NCBI RefSeq assembly: GCF_025950095.1
Contig: NZ_JAPDDR010000003.1
Coordinates: 186,001 to 250,000 of the forward strand
Direction: 5' to 3'
From: Luteolibacter rhizosphaerae
Lineage (GTDB): Bacteria; Verrucomicrobiota; Verrucomicrobiia; Verrucomicrobiales; Akkermansiaceae
DNA length: 64,000 nucleotides
Positions 54,501 through 63,523 of this stretch are shown here, piece after piece (within the stretch, counting starts at the first letter, position 1; every line of letters begins with the position of its first letter). The notes beneath the pieces are model-generated. The model was not told the origin of the DNA, did no database searches, and saw only the letters and a program-made list of their open reading frames with translations. A program made the position numbers and the translations under genes.

Positions 54501-56614
54501 GGGAGGACCGGACCGGTCCCTTCGACTTCCCTGCGGAGGAAGCGAATTTCGCCCGCTCGAACCCGATGTTCCTGCACCAGGATCTGACGGGAAATGCCGA
54601 GTACCGCATGCGCTGGGCGGACCGGATCCAGAAGCACATGTTCAACAACGGGGCGCTGGTGCCCTCCGCCTGGCTGAACCGGGTGAACAAGTTCTCCGCC
54701 GATGTGGACCAATCGATCATCGCGGAGAGCGCGCGGTGGGGTGATGCTTCGGCTCCGAATGATCCGCGCACGCGTCTGACCTGGCTCGGGGCGCTGAACG
54801 AACTACTGGGCTATCACACGCCGCGGGCCCCGATCGTGCTGAACCAATTGCGGGCCGACGGGCTTTATCCGGCGATCGATGCGCCATCGATCTCTCCCTT
54901 CGGCGGATATCACGACAGCGGCGTGGAAGCGGTGATCTCCGGTCCGCCATCCAGCACGCTCTACTACATGCCGGATGGCAGCGATCCGCGTGCGATCGGC
55001 GGAGCGCTGCGCGCGGGTGCCCAGGTCTACACGCCACAGAACTCGACCGAGGCGCTGGTGCCGTGGTCGGCCGCGAGCTGGCGCTATCAGGCGGACGGCC
55101 TGAATCTGGGCACGGCGTGGCGGAACTCCGCCTACGATGACAGCTCCTGGCCGACGGGCACGGCGGGGCTGGGATATCCGGCGGGTGTGAATCGCACCAC
55201 GGTCATCCCGATCACCTACGTGGCCCCGGACCAAAAGGCGGCCACCTGCTACTTCCGCCGCAGCTTCACGGCCAGCAACGTGAACGGGATCACCAATCTC
55301 TCCGTGCAGGTCATGTATGACGACGCCTACGCGGTGTACCTGAACGGCACGCGGATCGCGGGGAATCTGCCGACCGATCCGGCCTACAACTACTACTCGG
55401 TGAACGTGGTGAACGACCAGGACTCCGGAGCAATCACGGTGCCGCCCTCCCTGCTGGTGAACGGCACGAACGTCATCTCGGTGGAAGTGCACCAAGCGAA
55501 TGCGCAGAGCTCCGACCTGACGATGAATCTCTCGCTGACCGCGACGCGCTCGAACTCCAGCAGCCCGCTCTTCCTGACCGGCAACGGCGAGCGGCCGCTG
55601 CGGGTGCGTGCCCGTGCCGGCAGTATCTGGAGCGCGCTGACGGAGGCGACCTTCCTGTTAGAGACGGAGCCCGCCTCGCCCTCGAACCTGGCGATCTCGG
55701 AAATCCTGTATCATCCGGCCGAGCCTTCCTCGACCGAGATCTCCGCCGGCTTCGACGACGCGGAGGACTTCGAGTTCGTGGAGATCCTGAATACCGGTAA
55801 CAAGGCGGTGGATCTGCAAGGCGTGTATTTCTACGGTGCGATCACCTTCGACTTCACCAATGCGCCGACCGGGCGGACCCTGGCACCCGGCGCGCGCCTG
55901 CTGGTGGTGGCGGATCTGGATGCCTTCCAACAGCGCTACGGTACGAACAAGCCGGTGGCGGGACAGTATTCCGGCCAGCTCAACAACGCGGGCGAGAGCC
56001 TGGTGCTGTATACCCCGGGCGAGACGGTGATCCGTGGGGTGGAATACAGCGATGCCCCGCCCTGGCCGGTGGCTGCGGATGGCGAGGGCTACTCGCTGGT
56101 GCGCCGCCATCCGAACGATCCGGCGGGCGATGCGGATGCGGACGGATGGGCGCTGAGCGGCAGCATCGGTGGAACTCCCGGTGAGGCGGATGTGCCAGCG
56201 AGCGGTTCCTTCGATGCCTGGGTGAACTCGGTTTTCACGCCGGCACAGCGGGCTGCGGCTGCGACTTCGGCGGTATCGGCGGACCCGGACGGGGACGGTC
56301 GCCTGAACTTTGAAGAGTTTGCCTTCGCTACGAATCCGCTGGTGGCGGATCAGCCGCGGATCGACTTCGTGTGGCAGGGCACGGCCCCGAACCGCTTCGC
56401 CGCGCTGCGGCTGCTGCGGCCGGAGACGGCGCATGGCATTCTCTACGAGCTGTTGGCGGCGGATAACCTGGCCGGACCATGGACGCCGATCTCATCCGCA
56501 CCGGTCTCGAACACCCCGGCGGGGGCGGGGCTGGAGAACGCCATCTTCAGCGACGAGGCGCCAGCTTCGGGGCCACGGCGTTTCCTGAGAATGCGGGCGG
56601 CTTGGGCCCCGTGA
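51578..56614 (+). CDS. Giant secreted CotH/lamin-tail protein 2
   Basis: The 1678-aa secreted protein starts at MRPPAAACLALTLLAPLSAVA. Domains in order: lamin-tail 1 (about 21-158: ITEFMASNQATIADEDGDFSDWIEVHNPT), PA14-like (about 235-355: TGWIEITQAGVYTFGTNSDDGIRVRIDG), galactose-binding-like, chitobiase C-terminal-like (about 538-611: GATIRYTLDGSTPSDTHG), CotH (about 665-968), a second galactose-binding-like domain, lamin-tail 2 (about 1370-1515) and the C-terminal cassette (ADPDGDGRLNFEEFAFATNP). The CotH catalytic motif reads FFVHDFEHS, departing from the WDxD of the other two, so activity may be lost. Confidence 0.87.
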   Translation: MRPPAAACLALTLLAPLSAVANPVITEFMASNQATIADEDGDFSDWIEVHNPTTAPISLNQWCLTDSASNLARWRFPNVTLAPGEFRIVWASGENRRNPAAPLHTNFSLSAGGEYLALVRPDGVTVQQDFGPEYPAQDGDESYGSLFNSTVLVGPGAATRYRTPTNASDPGSNWNQPGFGDGAWSVGPSGFGHGITVPGITVRQVFRNSSAGTLNTLAATDALLALPPGDPGIISDTTIVDGVVNYLGDGSDGRFGGNSAPPGGSGDNYAIKATGWIEITQAGVYTFGTNSDDGIRVRIDGVAVITDNTSHGPLDFFGTRNLSVGLHSFEVVMFQGNGGNCVEFFAAQGSYSAWDANAFRLVGDTANGGLPATTLQGGASGLIATDTQTLLNGKQGAYFRTPFTSTGPGAATALSLVTRHNDGFAAWLNGTKVASHNVPANPAYNSTANSARGNSDSLRPMGFSLAEHLPLLANGSNVLAIHGMKNTAADASFLLLPELIAGSLDPISPPAYFGSGKASPGWINGTPSSLGKVADTSFSIDRGYFTSPIQVAITTTTPGATIRYTLDGSTPSDTHGLIYSGPLNIAATRTVRACAVKSGWESTDVDTQTYLFLNDVITQSAAPAGWPSTSGTAQVLDYGMDGDIVNNSNLEIGSPGRVKDALSALPAVSIVTDLDNLFNINGSSGIYSNPYARGFAWERPASIEWINPPNGQNPNGSSEFQINAGIRIRGGFSRSTDNPKHSFRAFFRSEYGDSKLLYPLFGRRGAQEFDKIDFRTSQNYSWNFGGDTRNTFLREESARQAQLDMGQPGSRVRYFHLYLNGQYWGLYNLDERTEADYAETYFGGKKEEYDVVKAEGSDADYVIGVTDGNFAAWQDLFNKGETHRASPTNANYFRMMGRAADGVTATADPVLLDPDNLIDYLLLTMWTGNLDGATSAFLGNNKANNWSGSRRRDNNPGQGFRFFVHDFEHSALWTGEDRTGPFDFPAEEANFARSNPMFLHQDLTGNAEYRMRWADRIQKHMFNNGALVPSAWLNRVNKFSADVDQSIIAESARWGDASAPNDPRTRLTWLGALNELLGYHTPRAPIVLNQLRADGLYPAIDAPSISPFGGYHDSGVEAVISGPPSSTLYYMPDGSDPRAIGGALRAGAQVYTPQNSTEALVPWSAASWRYQADGLNLGTAWRNSAYDDSSWPTGTAGLGYPAGVNRTTVIPITYVAPDQKAATCYFRRSFTASNVNGITNLSVQVMYDDAYAVYLNGTRIAGNLPTDPAYNYYSVNVVNDQDSGAITVPPSLLVNGTNVISVEVHQANAQSSDLTMNLSLTATRSNSSSPLFLTGNGERPLRVRARAGSIWSALTEATFLLETEPASPSNLAISEILYHPAEPSSTEISAGFDDAEDFEFVEILNTGNKAVDLQGVYFYGAITFDFTNAPTGRTLAPGARLLVVADLDAFQQRYGTNKPVAGQYSGQLNNAGESLVLYTPGETVIRGVEYSDAPPWPVAADGEGYSLVRRHPNDPAGDADADGWALSGSIGGTPGEADVPASGSFDAWVNSVFTPAQRAAAATSAVSADPDGDGRLNFEEFAFATNPLVADQPRIDFVWQGTAPNRFAALRLLRPETAHGILYELLAADNLAGPWTPISSAPVSNTPAGAGLENAIFSDEAPASGPRRFLRMRAAWAP

Positions 56615-56659
56615 AGCGCGGGGATTCGGGGATTGCCTGCCGGGGGCTTGGTGACCAAG

Positions 56660-56668
56660 TTGTCACAT
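56660..56668 (+). promoter_or_regulatory. Upstream element shared by CotH genes, partial copy 3
   Basis: TTGTCACAT lies 19 bp before the third CotH gene; the GGAATATGGCG half is not conserved here. Confidence 0.3.
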
Positions 56669-56687
56669 ACCCCCGGATTCCGTCACC

Positions 56688-59600
56688 ATGCGCCGCTTTT
56701 CCGCTGCTTTATCGATATCCCTTTGCCTCACCTCGGCAGCGTATGCGGAGGTGATGATCTCGGAATTCCTGGCGGATAACTCCAACGGGATCGAGGACGA
56801 CTTCGGTGACCGGGAGGACTGGATCGAACTCTACAATCCGGACGGCGCCGCGGTGAGCCTGGATGGCTGGTGGCTGACGGATGACTCCGCGAACAAAAAG
56901 CAATGGCGAATCCCGGCGGTGAGCTTGCCGGCGAAGGGGACACTCCTCATCTGGGCTTCCGGTCGCAACCGGGTGGATCCCGCGGCACCGCTGCACACGA
57001 ACTTCGGGCTTTCAAAGAGCGGGGAGTTTCTCGGCCTCTACAAGCCGCATGCGAGCACCGGGCAGCCGCAGCTGGTGCACTCCTACGGAGCCTCCTATCC
57101 GGTACAGGCGCCCGACATTTCGTACGGTGTCTCGATCGCGCAGACCACGACCACGCTGGTGGCCTACGGAGCCGGCCAGCCCGGGCGCTACCGCGTGCTG
57201 ACCAACGACGCCACCGGAGCGAGCCACTATGGTGGTAGTAATTACGCCGCCGGCAATGTGGGCACGGGGCTGAGCGGGGGCTGGAATGTGAGCGCGGGCT
57301 TCTCCGATACCGCCTGGACCAGCGCTTCCCCGGGGCTGGGCTATGACACGAGCGGCGGGCTGAATGCGTGGATCACCACGAACGTGCAGGCAGGTTTCCA
57401 AAACGTGAATCCTTCGCTGCTGTTCCGGCGGACTTTCTCGCTCGCGAGCCCATCGGCCTATGCGTCCTACACGCTGCGGATGAAGTATGAGGACGGCTTC
57501 GTGGCATGGATCAACGGGGTAGAGGTGGGGCGTGCCAACTTCGCGGGGCCGACGGCGTACAATTCGGTGGCGACCGCGGCGCTGGACGAGGCGGTGGTGA
57601 ACTCGTGGGCGGAGTTCAACGTGCCTGCCTCCGCGCTGGTGGCGGGAGCCAACGTGCTGGCGATCCAAGGGCTGAACTCCTCGGTGGGAAGCTCGGACTT
57701 CCTGCTGCTGCCGGAGCTCACGGGCGGTACGAATCCGGTGGCGGGGGACGCGGTGTACTTCAGCACGCCCACGCCGGGAGCACTGAACAACACCGGAACG
57801 GCGGGACCCGTGATCTTCAATGCGACACCGCTCGATCCGCTGGTGCCGCGACCGCTGGGCAATGGCTCGAGCCCTGCGATGAACGTGACGGCGCAGGTGA
57901 TCCGGACGAAGAACAACATCACCGCGGTGCGTGCCTACCATCGTGCGATGTGGAACGCGGAATCCGCGGCGGTGGCCATGAACGATGCAGGCACCGGGGC
58001 GGATGCGATCGCGGGGGATGGCATTTACTCCGCGGACCTTCCGACCAACCAGGTGGCAGCAGGCCAGATGTTTCGCTGGCGTTTCGAGGCACAGGACGGG
58101 CAGGGCAATATCACGAAGTTCCCGGCTTATGCGGATCCGCTGGATTCGCCGCAGTACTTCGGGACCGTGGCGGTGAACGGAGCGACCGCGACCAGCCAGC
58201 TACCGATTCTGGAGTGGTTCGTGCAGGGCTCTCCGGTGGGGGGGCCGACGGCGGCGGCCTTCCGGGGCAGCTGCTACTATCTGAATCGTTTTTACGACAA
58301 CGTCGGTCACGAGATCCACGGCCAGACGAGTTCCGGCTTCCCGAAGAAAAGCTACGATTTCGATTCCAACAGCGATCACCGCTTCGTGTGGAAGGAAGGC
58401 GAGCGCGCGGTGAAGGATCTCAACCTGCTGACCAACTACGCGGACAAGACGAAGACGCGGAACACGCTTTCACAGGAGACGGCCAAGCTGGCGGGCACCG
58501 TGTATCACTTCGCATTTCCCGTGCGGGTGCAGTTGAACGGCGGATTCCACGGCGTGATGGATCTGGTGGAGGACGGCGACGACCGGATGCTGGAGCGCAA
58601 CGGGCTCGATGGTGAAGGGGCACTCTATAAGATCTACAGCGAGGGGCTCCTGGGCAGTGCGGAGAAGAAGACCCGCCGCGACGAGAACAACGCCGATCTG
58701 CAGGCGATGAGCGCCGCACTCGATCCTTCGATCGCGCTCGCGACGCGGCGGACCTGGGCCTACGACAATATGGATATCCCGGCCACGGTGAACTACCTGG
58801 TGGTGCGGCAGTTCAACAGCGACCGCGATCACGGACACAAGAACTTCTACCTGTATCGCGATACCAACCGGACCCGGGAGTGGCAACCGATCATCTGGGA
58901 CGTGGATCTCTCCCAAGGCCACAACTACACCAACCAGTACTTCGACGACACGCTCTTCGCGAACAACCCGCTCAACGCGCACACGGCGAACAACCGCTTC
59001 TACAACCTGATCCTGGAGTCCCCGGAGATGCGGCTGATGTGGGTGCGCCGGATGCGGACGCTGATGGACCAGATGATGCAGCCGCCGGGAACGGTGAACG
59101 GATTTCTGGAGACGCGCATGCGGCAGATCGCGGCGACGATTGATCCGGATCCTGCCAATCCCTCCGCGTGGACCGATGGGGATCTGGATACGGCGAAGTG
59201 GGGTATCCATGCGAACTACGTCCAGAACCGGGCGAGGGAAGAAGTGGAGCGGGTGGTGAGCGGCTACTTCGGCCCGCGGCGGACATTCCTTTTCAATAGC
59301 GGCAGCGGGCGGCCGCTGCTCTATGCACCCGGGAATGTCGCTTCCACGGAGATCCCGGCGACAGGGCAGGCGGATAACGCGGGGATGATCAGCATCGATT
59401 CGGTGGACTACTCGCCCGCTGCGGGGACGCAGGCCGGTGAGTATCTGATCCTGCGGAACACCACCGCCCAATCCGTGGACATCTCAGGGTGGACGCTTCA
59501 GGGCGGCATCGATCATGTCTTCAAGGGAGGCACGGTCATTCCTGCGGGCAATGGCAGCGCGGCCGTGGAGTATCGCGGGCTGTTGCATGTCGTGAAGGAT

Positions 59601-60695
59601 TCCGCCGCTTTCCGCGGCCGTGGCAGCGGGCCTACGGGCGGGCAGAAGCGGATGGTGCAGGGCAACTACGGCGGGCAGCTTTCCGCACGGGGAGAGACGG
59701 TCGAACTGCGAAACGCGGCGGGACTCTTGATCGCCAGCTTTACCTATCCCGGGACACCCTCGCTGCTCCAACAGTTCCTGCGAATCTCCGAACTGCAGTA
59801 TCATCCCGCGAATCCCACTCTCGCGGAGGAGAGTGCCATGCCAGGGGTGACGGAGGACGACTTCGAATACCTCGAACTGGTGAATACCGGTGCTGTTAGC
59901 CTTGATCTCGGGGGGGCGAAGTTTACCGAGGGCATCGGCTTCACTTTCCCTGTCACTTCGCTTCCGGCCGGACAGCGGCTCATCGTTGCGAAGAATCCGG
60001 GGGCCTTCGCGCTGCGGTATCCGGGCACGGTCGTTCCGGTCCTCGGGCCCTATGAGGGAGTGCTGGCCAATAGCGGGGAAGTGATCGAGCTGGTCGATGC
60101 GGTGGGCGAGAACATCTTGGATTTCGAGTACAAGGATGGCTGGTATCCGGCGACAGATGGCGATGGTCGCTCGCTGGTCATTCGCGATCCAGTCGCTACC
60201 TCCTACTCCGACTGGGGCAGTTCGCGGATGTGGGCGATCAGCGGTGCGAGTGGGGGCAGCCCCGGCAGCACGGATGCTTCGCTCGCCCAAGCCTATCAGG
60301 GCTGGGACAACTTCCACTTCAGTTCCGCGGAGCGCGATGATCCGCTGATCTCCGGTCCGGATGCCGATCCCGATGGTGATGGCCGCAGCAACATGGACGA
60401 GTATGCGCTGGCCACCGATCCCCGCAGTCCGGATGCGCCGCTGTTGGCGTTCACCTGGTCGATGGACGGCCCGGTAAAACGCCCCGCGCTGCGCTTCCGG
60501 CGTCCGGCAAACGCCCTCGATCTGAGCTATCAATTGACAGCGAACGGAGGGCTAGCGGGGCCTTGGCCCAGCGTCTCCACCACCGCGGTTTCCAGCACGC
60601 CCTTACCCGGACAGACCGAGGAGGTCATCTTCCGCGATACCGCAAGCAGTACCGCGGCGCGACGCTTCCTCCGGCTTCAATACCAGTTGGAGTAA
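56688..60695 (+). CDS. Giant secreted CotH/lamin-tail protein 3
   Basis: The 1335-aa secreted protein starts at MRRFSAALSISLCLTSAAYA. Domains: lamin-tail 1 (about 21-148: ISEFLADNSNGIEDDFGDREDWIELYNPDG), galactose-binding-like (about 195-345), a beta domain, CotH (about 505-790, with REWQPIIWDVDLSQG), two further lamin-tail domains (about 898-1025 and 1032-1170) and the C-terminal cassette (YQGWDNFHFSS, DADPDGDGRSNMDEYALATDP). It is 73 bp after protein 2. It ends 6 bp before the convergent universal stress gene. Surface attachment or binding is inferred. Confidence 0.87.
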   Translation: MRRFSAALSISLCLTSAAYAEVMISEFLADNSNGIEDDFGDREDWIELYNPDGAAVSLDGWWLTDDSANKKQWRIPAVSLPAKGTLLIWASGRNRVDPAAPLHTNFGLSKSGEFLGLYKPHASTGQPQLVHSYGASYPVQAPDISYGVSIAQTTTTLVAYGAGQPGRYRVLTNDATGASHYGGSNYAAGNVGTGLSGGWNVSAGFSDTAWTSASPGLGYDTSGGLNAWITTNVQAGFQNVNPSLLFRRTFSLASPSAYASYTLRMKYEDGFVAWINGVEVGRANFAGPTAYNSVATAALDEAVVNSWAEFNVPASALVAGANVLAIQGLNSSVGSSDFLLLPELTGGTNPVAGDAVYFSTPTPGALNNTGTAGPVIFNATPLDPLVPRPLGNGSSPAMNVTAQVIRTKNNITAVRAYHRAMWNAESAAVAMNDAGTGADAIAGDGIYSADLPTNQVAAGQMFRWRFEAQDGQGNITKFPAYADPLDSPQYFGTVAVNGATATSQLPILEWFVQGSPVGGPTAAAFRGSCYYLNRFYDNVGHEIHGQTSSGFPKKSYDFDSNSDHRFVWKEGERAVKDLNLLTNYADKTKTRNTLSQETAKLAGTVYHFAFPVRVQLNGGFHGVMDLVEDGDDRMLERNGLDGEGALYKIYSEGLLGSAEKKTRRDENNADLQAMSAALDPSIALATRRTWAYDNMDIPATVNYLVVRQFNSDRDHGHKNFYLYRDTNRTREWQPIIWDVDLSQGHNYTNQYFDDTLFANNPLNAHTANNRFYNLILESPEMRLMWVRRMRTLMDQMMQPPGTVNGFLETRMRQIAATIDPDPANPSAWTDGDLDTAKWGIHANYVQNRAREEVERVVSGYFGPRRTFLFNSGSGRPLLYAPGNVASTEIPATGQADNAGMISIDSVDYSPAAGTQAGEYLILRNTTAQSVDISGWTLQGGIDHVFKGGTVIPAGNGSAAVEYRGLLHVVKDSAAFRGRGSGPTGGQKRMVQGNYGGQLSARGETVELRNAAGLLIASFTYPGTPSLLQQFLRISELQYHPANPTLAEESAMPGVTEDDFEYLELVNTGAVSLDLGGAKFTEGIGFTFPVTSLPAGQRLIVAKNPGAFALRYPGTVVPVLGPYEGVLANSGEVIELVDAVGENILDFEYKDGWYPATDGDGRSLVIRDPVATSYSDWGSSRMWAISGASGGSPGSTDASLAQAYQGWDNFHFSSAERDDPLISGPDADPDGDGRSNMDEYALATDPRSPDAPLLAFTWSMDGPVKRPALRFRRPANALDLSYQLTANGGLAGPWPSVSTTAVSSTPLPGQTEEVIFRDTASSTAARRFLRLQYQLE

Positions 60696-60701
60696 GGAGT
60701 T

Positions 60702-61154
60702 TCAGGACTCCGCGGGGGCGGGCACGACAAGCGTGGGCACCGCAGCCTTCCTCACCATGCCCTCCGCGACGCTGCCGAGGAGCAGGGCGGCGACGGCACC
60801 GTGGCCATGGGCACCGACGACGACGAGATCCGCGCCGTGCTTCTTCACATACTCGAGCACGGCGTGCAGCGGACTGCCCTCCGCGAGGTGCACGGTGGCA
60901 TTCGGGATATCGCTCGAGACCTGGCCTAGCAGCTCATTGAGGCGAGCCGTGGCCCGTTTGCGGGCTTCTTCCTGGAAGAGATGGATGGCGGGAAACTCGT
61001 CGGGCGTGAAACCGTAGGCCGTGTAGCTCGGCTCCGGCTCGACCACATGGAGCAGGTGGAGCGCGGCACCGAAGGCCTTGGCGAGCTGCGAAGCGGTATC
61101 CAGCACGCCGGGGGTGGCATTCGAGAAGTCGACGGCGGCAACGATGTTTTTCAT
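60702..61154 (-). CDS. Universal stress protein (UspA family)
   Basis: The 150-aa single-domain protein has the ATP-binding Usp motif GAHGHGAVAALLLGSVAEGMVRKA (G-x2-G-x9-GS) and the N-terminal IVAAVDFSNATPGVLDTASQLAKAFGAALHLLHVV. It is cytosolic. Such proteins help survive starvation and stress; a direct reaction is not known. It is convergent with the third CotH gene. Confidence 0.95.
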   Translation of the reverse strand: MKNIVAAVDFSNATPGVLDTASQLAKAFGAALHLLHVVEPEPSYTAYGFTPDEFPAIHLFQEEARKRATARLNELLGQVSSDIPNATVHLAEGSPLHAVLEYVKKHGADLVVVGAHGHGAVAALLLGSVAEGMVRKAAVPTLVVPAPAES

Positions 61155-61254
61155 GGCTTCCTCTCCCTAGCACGGGAATCCGCGGTATGCCACTCCGCGA
61201 TGTTTCGCGCGCCGACTTTGCAAATCGCCGCGCCGCGTCCATGCTCCCGGCGTC

Positions 61255-61632
61255 ATGATCAAGTTTCTCCACACCCGCATCCGCGTGGCCGACATGGACC
61301 GTTCCATCGCCTTTTACGTGAAGCTCGGTTACACCGAAGCGCGCCGCCAGGATTCCCCGCAAGGAAACAAGCTCGCCTTCCTGGAGCTGCCGGGCAACGA
61401 CGTCTTCCTAGAGCTGTGCTACTCCCCGGACTATACCGACAAGTGCCCGGAGGACCTGATGCACACCTGCCTGGGCGTGCCGGATATCATCGAATACTGC
61501 GACGGTGTCGAAAAAGCCGGAATCGAAATCTGGCCTTCCGGCTGGCGGGAGAAATTCTCCTCCGGTGAGCGGAAGATGGCCTTCGTGACCGATCCCGACG
61601 GCTACGAGGTCGAGATCCTCGAACGCAAGTAA
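61255..61632 (+). CDS. Glyoxalase-like VOC-family protein
   Basis: The 125-aa protein shows the VOC pattern FLHTRIRVADMDRSIAFYVKLGYTEARR, LAFLELPGNDVFLELCY, HTCLGVPDI and FVTDPDGYEVEILE. Candidate metal ligands are His6, the Glu in FLELCY, the His of HTCLGV and the Glu of YEVEILE, the full glyoxalase I set. It could be a lactoylglutathione lyase, but substrate cannot be told from sequence. Confidence 0.9.
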   Translation: MIKFLHTRIRVADMDRSIAFYVKLGYTEARRQDSPQGNKLAFLELPGNDVFLELCYSPDYTDKCPEDLMHTCLGVPDIIEYCDGVEKAGIEIWPSGWREKFSSGERKMAFVTDPDGYEVEILERK

Positions 61633-61710
61633 AGGGATCAGGCGGGTCGATGTTTCGCTCTGAAACATCGACTCACGAATTCCCGTCGCCCGTCTTATGT
61701 TTCGCCCTGC

Positions 61711-62589
61711 ATGAAGGAAGACCAACAAGCGCGACTGCCGGACGGGCGGATGCTCGGTTACGGCGAGTACGGCGACCCGGCGGGAGAACCCTTGTTCTTT
61801 TTCCACGGCTGGCCGAGCAGCCGCTACCACGGCATGATGCTGCATGCCGAAGCCGAGCGCCGGGGCCTACGGGTCATCGCGCCGGACCGGCCGGGGATCG
61901 GCCTTTCCGACCCGCTGCCGGGACGGGGCTTTTCCTCGTTCCCGAAGGATATCTCGGCGCTGGCCGATGAGCTGGGTCTCGATCGTTTCCGGCTCTTCGG
62001 CATCTCGGGCGGTTGTCCCTACACCCTCGCCACGGCGGCGGCGCTGCCGGAACGGGTCCGTGCCGCGGCAGTCATCTGCGGGGCCCCGCCGCTAGGTTCC
62101 CCCGCGGACAAGGCGCACATGCACTGGGCCTACCGCAGCCTGGCCGGGCTGCGACGGCTGCGGCGCGCGGTCATGCCGGTCTTCCTGGGCACCAGCCGCT
62201 GGATGATCGCGCGTGGCTCCCACCGGGCCCCGATGTCATGGGTCATGCACAGCATCCCGCCGAGCGACCGCGCCGCGATCGCGGAGCACGGTTGCTGGCA
62301 GGATGTGACGCGCAGCTATCTGGAAGCGGTGAACAGCGGCCCGGAGGCGGTGCTCACGGACGGCGAACTGTATCTGGAACCGTGGGACTTCTCGCCGGAG
62401 GAGATCTGCGTGCCCGTCGCCTTTTGGCACGGGCTCGCGGACAAGAATCTACCCTGCGAGGTGGCGAAGGGGCTCGCTGCCCGGGTGCCGGGCGCGGAGG
62501 GCCACTGGATCGAGAACGAGGGGCACTACTCGCTGCCGCTGCGCTATCGCGGGCAGGTGCTGGATTGGCTGGGCAAGGCACCCGCCTGA
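61711..62589 (+). CDS. Alpha/beta hydrolase
   Basis: The 292-aa protein has the oxyanion-hole motif FFHGWPSSRYH (about 31-40), RPGIGLSDP, the nucleophile elbow LFGISGGCPYTLA (Ser99), and a late acid/His region (FWHGLADKNLP, ENEGHYSLPLRY with the catalytic His). No signal peptide is seen. The substrate is unknown. It is 78 bp after the VOC gene on the same strand. Confidence 0.92.
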   Translation: MKEDQQARLPDGRMLGYGEYGDPAGEPLFFFHGWPSSRYHGMMLHAEAERRGLRVIAPDRPGIGLSDPLPGRGFSSFPKDISALADELGLDRFRLFGISGGCPYTLATAAALPERVRAAAVICGAPPLGSPADKAHMHWAYRSLAGLRRLRRAVMPVFLGTSRWMIARGSHRAPMSWVMHSIPPSDRAAIAEHGCWQDVTRSYLEAVNSGPEAVLTDGELYLEPWDFSPEEICVPVAFWHGLADKNLPCEVAKGLAARVPGAEGHWIENEGHYSLPLRYRGQVLDWLGKAPA

Positions 62590-62656
62590 CAAGTTCCCTA
62601 CAGATCGGGCTTGAGACTTGGTCCTCCAACGGGAAGCTTCTGCGCCTCAGTCCGCT

Positions 62657-63457
62657 ATGGAATGGATTCACACGATTTTAGGTGCCGACCCGGCCGCGGG
62701 GCTGTTGGTGATTTTCATCCTGATTATCATCGAGGGCGTGCTCTCGGTGGATAATGCCGCCGTGCTGGCGACCATGGTCATGAAGCTGTCGAAGGAGCAG
62801 CAGGGCAAGGCGCTGCGATATGGCATCTTCGGTGCCTATTTCTTTCGCGGGCTCTGCCTGATCCTCGTCGCCTGGTTGATGAGCATCTGGTGGCTGGAGC
62901 CGATCGGCGGTCTCTACCTCCTCTATCTGGCGTGGAAGCATTTCGCCAAACACGAGTCGGTCGAGCAGATCGGCGAGGAGCATGTGGCGGCGGAAGGCAA
63001 CTGGCTGTATCGCCAGACCATGGGCCGCCTCGGTCCTTTCTGGGCCACCGTGGTGGCGGTGGAAGTCATGGACCTCGCCTTCTCACTCGACAACGTGTTC
63101 GCCGCCGTGGCCTTCACGAAGAACAAGGAGCAGTTCCCGCCGCCTTCCGACATGATCATCGTCTGCATCGGCGTGTTCATCGGGATTCTGGCGATGCGAT
63201 TCGCCGCCCAAGGCTTCGTAAAGCTGATGCACCGCTACCCCTTCCTGGAGAACTGCGCCTTCGCGGTGATCGGGATCCTCGGCGTGAAGCTGCTTCTCAG
63301 CATCCCGCGCCACTTCCTGCCGCCCGGAAATGGCGTGCATGATTTCCTCGCCAGCAAGTACTTCGACCTCGGCACCTCGGTGCTCACGCTGCTGATCTTT
63401 ATCGTGCCGGTGATCGTGCACCGCATGAAGGGCAGCGCGGCTCCCCCTGCCGCCTGA
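62657..63457 (+). CDS. TerC-family integral membrane protein
   Basis: The 266-aa polytopic protein has about seven segments. The two conserved acidic motifs are LSVDNAAVLATMV (about 27-39) and FSLDNVFAAVAF (about 139-150), as in TerC proteins, which move metal ions such as manganese or support protein export. ATG 62657 (MEWIHTILG) is chosen over an in-frame upstream ATG. It is a single gene 67 bp after the hydrolase. Confidence 0.93.
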   Translation: MEWIHTILGADPAAGLLVIFILIIIEGVLSVDNAAVLATMVMKLSKEQQGKALRYGIFGAYFFRGLCLILVAWLMSIWWLEPIGGLYLLYLAWKHFAKHESVEQIGEEHVAAEGNWLYRQTMGRLGPFWATVVAVEVMDLAFSLDNVFAAVAFTKNKEQFPPPSDMIIVCIGVFIGILAMRFAAQGFVKLMHRYPFLENCAFAVIGILGVKLLLSIPRHFLPPGNGVHDFLASKYFDLGTSVLTLLIFIVPVIVHRMKGSAAPPAA

Positions 63458-63523
63458 GGCGGAGGATTTTCCCGCGCAGTTCATTTGCGGACCCCGGACT
63501 TGCTGGTTAGTGATTCCCCCGCA

